In this document: positions 16,760-24,899 of the stretch, piece by piece
How the letters are laid out: each line of letters starts with the position of its first letter
Numbering within the stretch: position 1 is the first letter of the stretch
Source: Labilibaculum sp.
GTDB lineage: Bacteria; Bacteroidota; Bacteroidia; Bacteroidales; Marinifilaceae
DNA length: 26,372 nt
Direction: 5' to 3'
NCBI GenBank assembly: GCA_016743925.1
Contig: JADGFH010000008.1
Coordinates: 1-26,372 of the forward strand
The notes under the pieces: model-generated
What the model was told of the DNA's origin: nothing
The model's database searches: none
The model's input: only the letters and a program-made list of their open reading frames with translations
Translations under genes and position numbers: made by a program

Positions 16760-19744
16760 TTATAGTGTAGATTGATTTTGGGGCAAAAAATAATAATCTT
16801 TCCAAATTTCTTCCAATTGGTGGCTTACTTTAATTTGTGGAGTTTGGATAAGCCCTTTTAGACCTGTTTCTTTTCTTACATTACTAATTATGTATTGCCC
16901 CAAATCCAAATAATTCACATTACCATGTGTGTCCTTTAACTTTTTTAGAAGATAATAGGTGAAGTAACCATGTTGTTTTTCTCGATAAACAGATGAGCTT
17001 TCATCACCAGTACTAGACGAAAACACAACCATATTGTTTAGAAGAAATTCAGCCTTAGGTTTCACTTTAACACCCTTCATGGCCAGTAAGCCTTGATTTC
17101 TGCCACCGCCACTAAAACAAGCATCGAGAAATACGGTAATATTTTTGCTTGGGTTATTACTTAGTTGGTTGTATAAGTCTTGCAATTTTATGGCATACTC
17201 AAGATTTGTTCCTGAAACGTCAACAGGAATTAAATAAGTTTCTTTTGTTGACTCATGCGGAAGACCATGACCAGAATAATAGAAAAAGATTTCAGCATTT
17301 CCATTTTCTATTGCAGCTAGATTTTGAATCCAAGCAATGGCTTGTTTCATTTCTGCAGCAGTTGAGTTTTTCAAAAGTTTTATTTGACGTTGTGGAATGC
17401 CAAGAATTTTTTCACAGTAACTTGCAAATACTCTAGCATCATTCACTGCAAATTCAACATTCTGTTCAAATTTTAAACCCTCTTGTTTCGATCTGTAATC
17501 TTCATTACCTATAACAATTGCGTATCTGTGAATATTTTTATTTTCAGTAATGGGAATGTTTGTGTCAACATCTACAGCAAAATCAAAAATATCTTCAATT
17601 ATGATTCCTTTTTCGTTAATGTTTTGCGTTGAACCAAGGGTAAAGTTTCTAATGTAGCCTTCTTCTTGAAGTTTAGAATTTATTTGCACATTTTTTTCGT
17701 CGATAAAACCGTAACGACCGCATTTTTCAGTAGAATTAATTGTGAAGTTTAATTGATTTCCTGAAAATTCACTATTAACAAAGTACCGATAGGTGATAGT
17801 TTTGAATTGTCCACCTTCTATACAACCAATAATTGGCTCTTTTCGCACTAAAACTGAATCTTCAACAACACCCAAAAGCATTACTCCCTTTTGATTATTA
17901 GCTACTTTTAGTTTTACATCTTTTGCCGATCCTCTCCCAATATTTTGTATTGCAATTTTTACATCAATAATTTCATTTAAGTTTATTTCATTATTTGGAT
18001 TTGCTGATTGCTTTTCTAAAACGGCAAATTTTGCCAGAATCATTTCTGGCTTTTGAAATTCTTTGGTTTGGAACTTGATCTGTTTTCCTTGAATTTTGAC
18101 CTTGAAATTAGGTTCTATTACATTAATTTTTAGTAGAGCAAATGACGTTGGTAGATTTATTCCTCCATCAATTTTAACCTCAATTGATTCTTGACCTCCA
18201 TTTGCTTTAATAAGAGGGAAAGTGAGTTGATTAGGGAAATTGAGTGAGGTCATGTTCGATTTTATATCTAAATAGACATCCTTAGCATCTCCAGGGCCAA
18301 TATTCTTAATTCGTATTAATAATGACGCACTTTCACCTGCATTAATTGATGACTTTGAAAACGAAAGGCTATCAATTAATAAAATGGGAGGCAAAGAGTA
18401 GGCAAATCCATCTTTTGCAATTTGATCAGTATCTGTATTTTTAATCTCTCTCGGTATATTTATCTGATCGGATGATGTAAATAGAACTGCTTTTGAAGGT
18501 TCTTTTATTTTTTTAATAGCTTTTTTAGCAGGTTCTTTGGCTGATTTAATCTCATTTACATTTAACTCAGTGAAGGAGCCAGAATAAACCTTAATATAAT
18601 CAATGGCAAGCCCACCGATTTGCTTGGTATAAAATCCTAGTTGTTGTGCTGTTAATCCTTCAAATGCAATTGATTTTAAATAATAATCATTTATAAAGAA
18701 AGAAAGTTCATTCTCTGACTTAATGATCTGAAATTTAGTTTCCAATTTAGGAATTAAAGTAGTTAGATAATCCTTTTTTTCTGACGATTGAGATTGGTCT
18801 ATATAGTAAACCTTATTGTTAATTATCTGGAGACCTTGGTATATTTTATCATTAAAGACATTCCAAATGATTCCATATCTTCCAAAAGGATCAGCACTTT
18901 TTCGAGTAATACATGCTTCGATAGAAAAATCATCATTTTTATCAATTTTTACGGATTGAAGAATGGTTTTTTCGATGCTATTAGATGATATCAAAACATA
19001 TTTCCCTGATTGGATTGTAGTGCTAAATTGAGGATACTTTATTAGCTCCCAATCTGTATTATTGGAATCGAATGTATCAAAAACATTTGTTTTTAGATTT
19101 TTTGAGTCAACCTTGTTTAAATTGTGTGATGTCAAATATTGATTAACATCACTGTAGATTCTTAAGTAGTTAACTTTAATTGCCCCAGCTTTACTTATAA
19201 AATAACTAATTTGGGGTTTAACATCTTGGTGAAATGGGATATTAAGTTCAAAATTATTATTTATAAATAATTGAAGTATTTTGCCGTGTTTAATAAAGCT
19301 TAGCTTTATGGACTTTTTATAGTTTGTTTTTAAATTTGTTTTTCGAGGTTTATCTCCTGGAATGGTAGTTATGAGGTTACCGGAAAAATCTTTATAGGCT
19401 ATTTTGTATTGTGTGTTTGAACCTAGTATAAATCCAAATTCACAATCTGGTGTTATTTTTTTCAACTCTATACTTGTTTCAATTATAAAGTCATTTGCTG
19501 TTGCAAAATCAAAATTATGAGATGTTGAAACTGTATTTCTATGATCAGTGATAAGATTTAAAAAACTTGCACCGACCGAACAATGTTTACCCAGTTTATT
19601 GGATGTATTCCATCCTAGGGAGTTATTTTCAAAATTTTCTTCAGTAATTAAGGATGTTTGAGATTGAAAATATTTCATTACACTTTCTTGGGCTTGAACA
19701 GAGACACAAAATAGAATAATGGGAATTAGTAAAAGTTTTTTCAT
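16760..19744 (-). CDS. Large exported caspase-like (C14) protein with jelly-roll and CARDB-like domains
   Basis: 994 residues with a signal peptide (1-18, CVSVQAQE). In order: two homologous beta-sandwich domains of the LamG/DUF1080 kind (about 33-200 and 221-390), a Lys-rich linker (about 398-420), two CARDB-like Ig domains (about 455-560 and 575-690; NIGPGDAKDV and NIGRGSAKDV are equivalent strands), and a C-terminal caspase fold (about 735-985). The caspase begins RYAIVIGNEDY and has catalytic H826 in YYSGHGLP and C876 in FLDACFSGGG, so it should be active. Bacterial C14 proteases cleave after Arg or Lys, or Asp in some; which applies here is not clear. The protein should act in the periplasm or at the cell surface; no type IX sorting domain is seen at the C-terminus. 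The DUF4384 gene follows in the same operon. Confidence 0.9.
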   Translation of the reverse strand: MKKLLLIPIILFCVSVQAQESVMKYFQSQTSLITEENFENNSLGWNTSNKLGKHCSVGASFLNLITDHRNTVSTSHNFDFATANDFIIETSIELKKITPDCEFGFILGSNTQYKIAYKDFSGNLITTIPGDKPRKTNLKTNYKKSIKLSFIKHGKILQLFINNNFELNIPFHQDVKPQISYFISKAGAIKVNYLRIYSDVNQYLTSHNLNKVDSKNLKTNVFDTFDSNNTDWELIKYPQFSTTIQSGKYVLISSNSIEKTILQSVKIDKNDDFSIEACITRKSADPFGRYGIIWNVFNDKIYQGLQIINNKVYYIDQSQSSEKKDYLTTLIPKLETKFQIIKSENELSFFINDYYLKSIAFEGLTAQQLGFYTKQIGGLAIDYIKVYSGSFTELNVNEIKSAKEPAKKAIKKIKEPSKAVLFTSSDQINIPREIKNTDTDQIAKDGFAYSLPPILLIDSLSFSKSSINAGESASLLIRIKNIGPGDAKDVYLDIKSNMTSLNFPNQLTFPLIKANGGQESIEVKIDGGINLPTSFALLKINVIEPNFKVKIQGKQIKFQTKEFQKPEMILAKFAVLEKQSANPNNEINLNEIIDVKIAIQNIGRGSAKDVKLKVANNQKGVMLLGVVEDSVLVRKEPIIGCIEGGQFKTITYRYFVNSEFSGNQLNFTINSTEKCGRYGFIDEKNVQINSKLQEEGYIRNFTLGSTQNINEKGIIIEDIFDFAVDVDTNIPITENKNIHRYAIVIGNEDYRSKQEGLKFEQNVEFAVNDARVFASYCEKILGIPQRQIKLLKNSTAAEMKQAIAWIQNLAAIENGNAEIFFYYSGHGLPHESTKETYLIPVDVSGTNLEYAIKLQDLYNQLSNNPSKNITVFLDACFSGGGRNQGLLAMKGVKVKPKAEFLLNNMVVFSSSTGDESSSVYREKQHGYFTYYLLKKLKDTHGNVNYLDLGQYIISNVRKETGLKGLIQTPQIKVSHQLEEIWKDYYFLPQNQSTL

Positions 19745-20044
19745 AAAGCAGAATAATGGGTGTAGATTTCAATGTAAAGTTACGTATTATTTAGATGTTA
19801 TGTGCAGAAATTTAGTGTTGTATGGGAATATTAATTGCATATAATAAAGGGCATTGTTTATCTATGCTTTCAATTTTTTTGTTTATAAATGAAAACTTGT
19901 TTTTGGAGTGAGGATATTTACAAGTTCAAAAAAAATGAACTATATATTAACAAAATAATACCAATTAGCTGAAGTTTATAAAAGTGTTATTTAATTAAAG
20001 AATATTCATTACTTTTGTACGGAGAATACTAATTGAGTTCAATT
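19745..20044. other. Divergent intergenic region between caspase and TetR genes
   Basis: A very AT-rich region of 300 nt. It contains the inverted repeats AACTTGT (19894-19900) / ACAAGTT (19920-19926) and GTTCA (19923-19927 area) / TGAAC near 19936-19940, plus a plus-strand -7 box at 20010-20017. I found no exact TAnnTTTG element facing the caspase gene and no coding sequence or RNA gene. Confidence 0.5.
20010..20017 (+). promoter_or_regulatory. Likely -7 box of the tetR gene
   Basis: TACTTTTG matches TAnnTTTG exactly. The -33 region shows TTA (19987-19989), 20 nt upstream, instead of TTG. Predicted transcription start near 20023, about 22 nt before the ATG at 20045. Confidence 0.45.
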
Positions 20045-20620
20045 ATGGCAAAATCAGATAAGATAGAAATACAAGAGAGGGTTACGAAAGTAGCTATGGA
20101 AATGATCTTGAAGTTTGGATTGCGTGGTTTGAATATGGTTGAGTTGGCAAAAGAATGTGGCCTAGCAAAGGCAACTTTGTATAAAATAATTGGTTCAAAG
20201 GAGGATTTGGTTAAAGAGATTGCTGTTGAAATATTCAGGGTTAATATTGTTGCCGTTTTGGATCCTATGATGAAGCATGATGATCCTGTAATTGCCACAA
20301 AGCAATTTTTGAATAAATATTTTGATTACGCGATTGAAAGTCAGAAGATTTTGATTAATCAGATATATAAGGAATATCCATTAATTGAAAAGGATGTTGA
20401 GGATAACTACAATGAATTGATTGTAAATATGCAACATCGATTTAAGGCATGGCAAGATCAGAAACTAATAAGAACGGATATTGATGTTGATTGTATTTTG
20501 GAAGCCTTAGAAGCTTTAAATGAGTTTTACGTTAGAAGTGAATATTCTAATGAAGAAATAATTAGACGAATGCGTGCAGCATTTATATCTGTTTTTAGAG
20601 GTATTGGAATACCTTTGTAG
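20045..20620 (+). CDS. TetR/AcrR-family transcriptional regulator
   Basis: 191 residues from the ATG. The N-terminal helix-turn-helix (about 8-54) is typical: VTKVAMEMILKFGLRGLNMVELAKECGLAKATLYKIIGSKEDLV. The C-terminal helical domain (about 60-191) is the ligand-binding and dimer part; ligand unknown. It precedes an RND efflux operon on the same strand, 136 nt away, and is probably its local repressor, as in many AcrR/TetR-efflux pairs. An alternative TTG start at 20033 has GGAG eight nt upstream (20021-20024) and would add four residues; I prefer the ATG because this phylum depends little on Shine-Dalgarno pairing and the predicted transcript starts at or after that GGAG. A strong hairpin spans the stop codon. 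Confidence 0.9.
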   Translation: MAKSDKIEIQERVTKVAMEMILKFGLRGLNMVELAKECGLAKATLYKIIGSKEDLVKEIAVEIFRVNIVAVLDPMMKHDDPVIATKQFLNKYFDYAIESQKILINQIYKEYPLIEKDVEDNYNELIVNMQHRFKAWQDQKLIRTDIDVDCILEALEALNEFYVRSEYSNEEIIRRMRAAFISVFRGIGIPL

Positions 20621-20634
20621 GTTATTCCAATACC
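20600..20634. promoter_or_regulatory. Perfect 12-bp inverted repeat across the tetR stop codon
   Basis: GGTATTGGAATA (20600-20611) and TATTCCAATACC (20623-20634) are exact reverse complements with 11 nt between, and inner CC/GG can extend the stem past a bulged T. No T run follows, so it is not a standard terminator. It could be an operator for the TetR protein ahead of the efflux genes, an RNA processing or stability element, or a weak terminator that lowers read-through into the efflux operon. Confidence 0.6.
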
Positions 20635-20756
20635 GATTGGAAACGGACTTATCTGTTGAATTTAGGCTAATATAGTATGATGAGGTAGAGATGCTTCACT
20701 TATTTTTTTGAAGTAAAATGAACTAAATGAACCAAAAGAGTTCAAAAAAGATCACA

Positions 20757-21836
20757 ATGAAAAAAATAGAAAAATCGAGAATGTTGATTCTAGCGGTATT
20801 GGTTACCGCGAGTTTATTTGGATGTAAGAGCAGTCCGAAGGAGCAGGTGGCAATTGTTCAACCAGTCAAAATTTTTAAGGTTGGAAATAGCGAACTTAAT
20901 TCGTCTGTGAAAGTTTTTACAGGCCTAGTGAAAGAATCAAGAGAGGTGAAAATCGCATTCCAAATAGCAGGTCCTTTGGTGAATTTAAATGTAGATCAAG
21001 GAAAGTTTGTAAAAAAGGGAGAGTTGATTGCTGCAATAAATGAGCGTGATTACTTAGTGCAGTTGGAAGCAGCAAATGCCCAGTTCGATAATGCAAAATT
21101 GCAAGCTGAAAGATACACTGCCTTGTTCGAGAAGAAGAGTACTTCTAAAAGCGTTTATGATCAAGTTCAAGCAGGCTTTAAATTGGCTAAAGCGCAAAAA
21201 GAAGCTGCTGAAAATGCACTAAATGATACTAAAATATATGCGCCATTTTCGGGTTACATACAAGCAATGTATGCCGAAAATTATGAAAAGGTTGGTGCAG
21301 GACAACCTATTGTATCACTACTCGATTTAAACAATCTAGAAATTGCTGTTTCTTTAAGTGAGAATGATTTTTTACAGAATAAAACATTCGTTGGATTTAC
21401 TGGAAAATTTGAAAGTTTTCCTGGTGTTGATTTTGAATTAAAACTAATTGAAATTGAGCAAAAACCGAATGGAGATAATTTCTTTCGAATGAGATTGAAA
21501 GTTGATCGTCAAGGATTTCAAGTGGTGCCTGGTATGGTAGCAAGTGTCAAAACAAAACTTGCAACAACGAAGAATTCAATGTGTAAAGTTCCTGTAGAAT
21601 CTGTTTTTAATAAAAAAGGAAAGTCTTATGTGTGGATTTACGATGAAGCAAACAAGTGTGTGAAAGGTAAAACGATTAGTTTAAAGAATTTTGATTCTAA
21701 TGGCATGATTAATATTGAAAGTGGAATTGAAATAGGGGATTTAATAGTTTCTGCGGGAGTTCATAGTTTAATAGAAGGACAAAAGGTGAAGATGTTAAGC
21801 AAGAAAGCGAATTCGAACATAGGAGGGCAATTATGA
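20757..21836 (+). CDS. RND efflux adaptor (membrane fusion) lipoprotein
   Basis: 359 residues. The lipoprotein signal MLILAVLVTASLFGC puts the lipidated Cys at position 23. The HlyD/AcrA layout follows: lipoyl half-motif 'AFQIAGPLVNLNVDQGKFVKKGELIAAI', a short helical hairpin (about 90-150; YLVQLEAANAQFDNAKLQAERYTALFEKKSTSKSVYDQ), the second lipoyl half 'APFSGYIQAMYAENYEKVGAGQPIVSL', beta-barrel, and membrane-proximal domain to the C-terminus. It links the RND pump to the outer-membrane channel. An in-frame ATG at 20727 would add ten residues; the later ATG gives a more typical signal peptide. The stop overlaps the pump start by 4 nt (ATGA), so translation is coupled. The short hairpin suits the smaller MFPs of the Bacteroidota. 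Confidence 0.92.
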   Translation: MKKIEKSRMLILAVLVTASLFGCKSSPKEQVAIVQPVKIFKVGNSELNSSVKVFTGLVKESREVKIAFQIAGPLVNLNVDQGKFVKKGELIAAINERDYLVQLEAANAQFDNAKLQAERYTALFEKKSTSKSVYDQVQAGFKLAKAQKEAAENALNDTKIYAPFSGYIQAMYAENYEKVGAGQPIVSLLDLNNLEIAVSLSENDFLQNKTFVGFTGKFESFPGVDFELKLIEIEQKPNGDNFFRMRLKVDRQGFQVVPGMVASVKTKLATTKNSMCKVPVESVFNKKGKSYVWIYDEANKCVKGKTISLKNFDSNGMINIESGIEIGDLIVSAGVHSLIEGQKVKMLSKKANSNIGGQL

Positions 21837-24800
21837 AATTTACGGAAGCTGTATTAAATCAGCGGAAAGTATTGCTATTTGTTTTAATAGCAATTGTCTT
21901 TGGAGGGGCTGTTGCATTTTCAAAAATGTCGAAGCTTGAAGATGCCGAAATTAGCGTAAAGCAAGCCGTGGTTATGACCAGATATCCTGGAGCATCACCT
22001 CATGAGGTTGAATTGAGGGTAACCGATATTCTAGAAACTGCTATTCAGGCTATGGATAATATTGATTTTATAGAATCAAGATCGCTAGCAGGATATTCAG
22101 AGATTACGGTTAACATTAAACCTTCGGTTGTAACAAAGGAGTTACAACAAGTTTGGGATGTTTTACGTCGTAAAGTAAACGATGTAAGTGTTTATTTACC
22201 TCAGGGAGCTTCACATCCGATGGTTGTGGATGATTTTGGCGATGTGTATGGTATTTTTCTTGCATTAAGCGGAGATGGTTTTGATAGCGACGAGATTCAG
22301 GATTATGCTCGTTACATGAAGAGAGAGCTTTTACTTGTTGATGGAGTAAAGAGAATCAATTTATATGGAGAGCAAAGAGCTTGTGTGAATATTGAATTGT
22401 CACAAGAAAAAATGGCTTTTTTAGGTATTCATCCTTACAAGGTCATCGAAATTTTGAACAGTCAAAATAAGATTGTAGATCCGGGAACCTTTAAAGTAGG
22501 TAGTAATAGAGTTCGTATTGCATCCGAAGGAAGTTTTCATGAACTGGCTGACCTAAAAAATATTTTGGTATCGGGGAGAGGTGAAACTTCAGTATATCTA
22601 AAAGACATTGCTAGTATAAAGAAGGATTATATGACTCCTTATACTAACAAGATGAAATACAATCAAATTCCGGCAATAGGTTTAGCTATTGCTATGGAAA
22701 AAGGTGGGAATGTAATTGAGTTAGGAGAGGCTGTTCAAGACAAAATTGATGCTTTAAAGTCTAATATTCCGGTAGGAATAAACATTAACAAAGTTTTTTA
22801 TCAACCCGAAAGAGTAAATGTTGCCATTAACCAATTCATGATTAATTTAATTGAATCGGTTTTAATTGTTGTTGTTGTATTGCTTTTAGCCATGGGCTTT
22901 AGAGCAGGTTTGCTGATTGGGAGTGGTTTGGTATTTACAATATTAGCAACCTTTATTGTAATGCTTAGTTTTGATATTGCATTGCAGAGAGTTAGTCTTG
23001 CTGCCATAATTATCGCAATGGGAATGCTCGTGGACAATGCCATTGTTATTGCTGATGGAATCTTGGTTGATTTGAAGAAAGGCATTCGGCGAGATGAGGC
23101 TTTAACTAAAACTTCGAAGCAAACAGCAATGCCACTTTTGGGAGCTACTTTAGTTGCGATATTAGCTTTTTTACCAATTTATTTATCCCCAGATAATACT
23201 GGTGAATTTTGTGCTAGTCTGTTTCAGGTTATTGCTATTTCATTATTTATCAGTTGGTTGTTAGCTTTAGCGCAGACACCTTATTTTTGTGATCTATTTT
23301 TACGAGGTAAAAAATACAATAAAAGTGAGAATGATAATTCAGATCCTTATGAAAGTAAATTTTATCAGAAATTTCGTCATTTCGTAAAATTCTCCTTACG
23401 TCATAAAACACTAATTATTGTACTTACAGTTTTGGTTTTTGTATCCTCTGTTTTTGCATTTAAAAATGTGAAGCAGCTATTTATGCCAAACCTCGAATAC
23501 AATCAGTTCATTGTTGAGTATTATTTGCCAACAGGTTCTGATATAGAGAATGTAGAAAAGGATTTAAGCGATATCGAAAGCTATTTGTTAGGACAGGAAG
23601 ATGTTCTAAATGTTACAACTAGTATTGGAGCCACACCAGCTCGTTATACTTTGGTAAGACCTTTTACAATAAACAAGACCAACTATGGCGAGTTGATAAT
23701 TGATACAAAGGATTATGAGACAACTAAAAAATTTGGAAAAGAGTTGCAGCATTATCTAAACGAAAATTACGCTTCGGCACGAAGTAGAGTGAAATATTAT
23801 TCGCCAATTTTTGCTGAGTATATGGTTGAAGCAAAGTTTTCTGGTCCAGATCCAGAAGTATTGCGAGATCTATCGGAGAAAGCTGAGAAAATTATGCTTG
23901 CCGAGTCAAGTGCAATTAAAGTAACGAATAATTGGAAAAATAAGGTGAAGATTTGGAATCCGAATTTTTCACAAGCTCAATCTCGATTAACTAATATTTC
24001 ACGATCTGATGTTTCAAATGCTTTGGCTTGTGCTACCGATGGTTTGCTAATAGGATTATTTCATCAGGCTGATGACATGTTACCAATTGTTTTGAAGACA
24101 AAAGTCAATAAAGACAATTACATTGAAGCGTTGGAAAATACTCCTGTTTGGGGTCAAGTTGCACATAGTATTCCTTTACGTCAGGTTGTTTCAGATATAA
24201 ATATTGATTTTGAGGATCCAATGATCATTCGTTACGATCGCAGAAGAGCGATTAAAGCACAATGTGATCCAGCAGCTGGTTATAATGCTCCAGATACTTT
24301 TAAAAATCTTCAAGAAAAAATTGAAGCAATTTCATTACCTGAAGGTTATGATTTTGAATGGCTAGGAGAGCATAAGGATAGTGTCGATGCGAATAACAAC
24401 ATTAATAAATTCTTGCCTTTAGCATTTCTACTGATGATTATTATTATCATGATGTTGTTCAATAATTTTCGACAACCACTTATCATTTTGTCAATTTTAC
24501 CTCTTGCATTTATTGGGATAAGTTATGGCTTACTAATTACTGGAAAGCCATTTGGATTTATGCCAGTACTTGGTACACTTGGTTTAATGGGAATGATGAT
24601 AAAAAATGCGGTTGTTCTTCTCGATCAAATTAATGTAGAAATAAAGGAAGGTAAAGCTATACTGGTAGCGATAATTGATTCAGCAGTTTCAAGAATGCGT
24701 CCAGTTCTTATGGCATCATTTACCACAATCTTAGGAATGATTCCTTTAATAAGTGATGAATTATTTGGCGGAATGGCCGTTGCAATCATGTTTGGATTAC

Positions 24801-24889
24801 TAATTGGCTCCATAATAACATTAATTGTAGTTCCGGTTCTGTACGCTATATTTTACAGATTGTCTACTAAAAATGTTATGGATTTATAA
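21833..24889 (+). CDS. RND-family efflux pump, inner-membrane subunit (AcrB-like)
   Basis: 1018 residues, normal for the HAE/AcrB family. It has TM1 (about 12-30), a first periplasmic porter loop (about 33-330), a TM block with GMLVDNAIVIADG carrying D401 (proton relay; N402 where AcrB has a second Asp), a second porter loop (about 550-860) and a C-terminal TM block with K924 in MMIKNAVVLLDQ. It exports substrate using the proton gradient with the adaptor and the TolC-like channel. D401 and K924 are the expected relay pair, so it should be active. Sequence features such as VDNA and the short loop between blocks place it among general AcrB-like pumps rather than CzcA metal pumps, but the substrate cannot be named. 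It overlaps the adaptor gene and is followed 10 nt later by the channel gene. Confidence 0.95.
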   Translation: MKFTEAVLNQRKVLLFVLIAIVFGGAVAFSKMSKLEDAEISVKQAVVMTRYPGASPHEVELRVTDILETAIQAMDNIDFIESRSLAGYSEITVNIKPSVVTKELQQVWDVLRRKVNDVSVYLPQGASHPMVVDDFGDVYGIFLALSGDGFDSDEIQDYARYMKRELLLVDGVKRINLYGEQRACVNIELSQEKMAFLGIHPYKVIEILNSQNKIVDPGTFKVGSNRVRIASEGSFHELADLKNILVSGRGETSVYLKDIASIKKDYMTPYTNKMKYNQIPAIGLAIAMEKGGNVIELGEAVQDKIDALKSNIPVGININKVFYQPERVNVAINQFMINLIESVLIVVVVLLLAMGFRAGLLIGSGLVFTILATFIVMLSFDIALQRVSLAAIIIAMGMLVDNAIVIADGILVDLKKGIRRDEALTKTSKQTAMPLLGATLVAILAFLPIYLSPDNTGEFCASLFQVIAISLFISWLLALAQTPYFCDLFLRGKKYNKSENDNSDPYESKFYQKFRHFVKFSLRHKTLIIVLTVLVFVSSVFAFKNVKQLFMPNLEYNQFIVEYYLPTGSDIENVEKDLSDIESYLLGQEDVLNVTTSIGATPARYTLVRPFTINKTNYGELIIDTKDYETTKKFGKELQHYLNENYASARSRVKYYSPIFAEYMVEAKFSGPDPEVLRDLSEKAEKIMLAESSAIKVTNNWKNKVKIWNPNFSQAQSRLTNISRSDVSNALACATDGLLIGLFHQADDMLPIVLKTKVNKDNYIEALENTPVWGQVAHSIPLRQVVSDINIDFEDPMIIRYDRRRAIKAQCDPAAGYNAPDTFKNLQEKIEAISLPEGYDFEWLGEHKDSVDANNNINKFLPLAFLLMIIIIMMLFNNFRQPLIILSILPLAFIGISYGLLITGKPFGFMPVLGTLGLMGMMIKNAVVLLDQINVEIKEGKAILVAIIDSAVSRMRPVLMASFTTILGMIPLISDELFGGMAVAIMFGLLIGSIITLIVVPVLYAIFYRLSTKNVMDL

Positions 24890-24899
24890 GCAAGTAAAA

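Noticed and set aside
16760..19744. Defence-island caspase effector (CRISPR- or Gasdermin-type)
   Set aside because: The protein has a signal peptide and surface-type domains, and no gasdermin, cas or nucleotide-sensing gene is adjacent.
21833..24889. Heavy-metal (CzcA-type) RND pump
   Set aside because: The TM4 motif, lack of metal-handling neighbours and TetR partner fit a general AcrB-like pump better; the substrate stays open.
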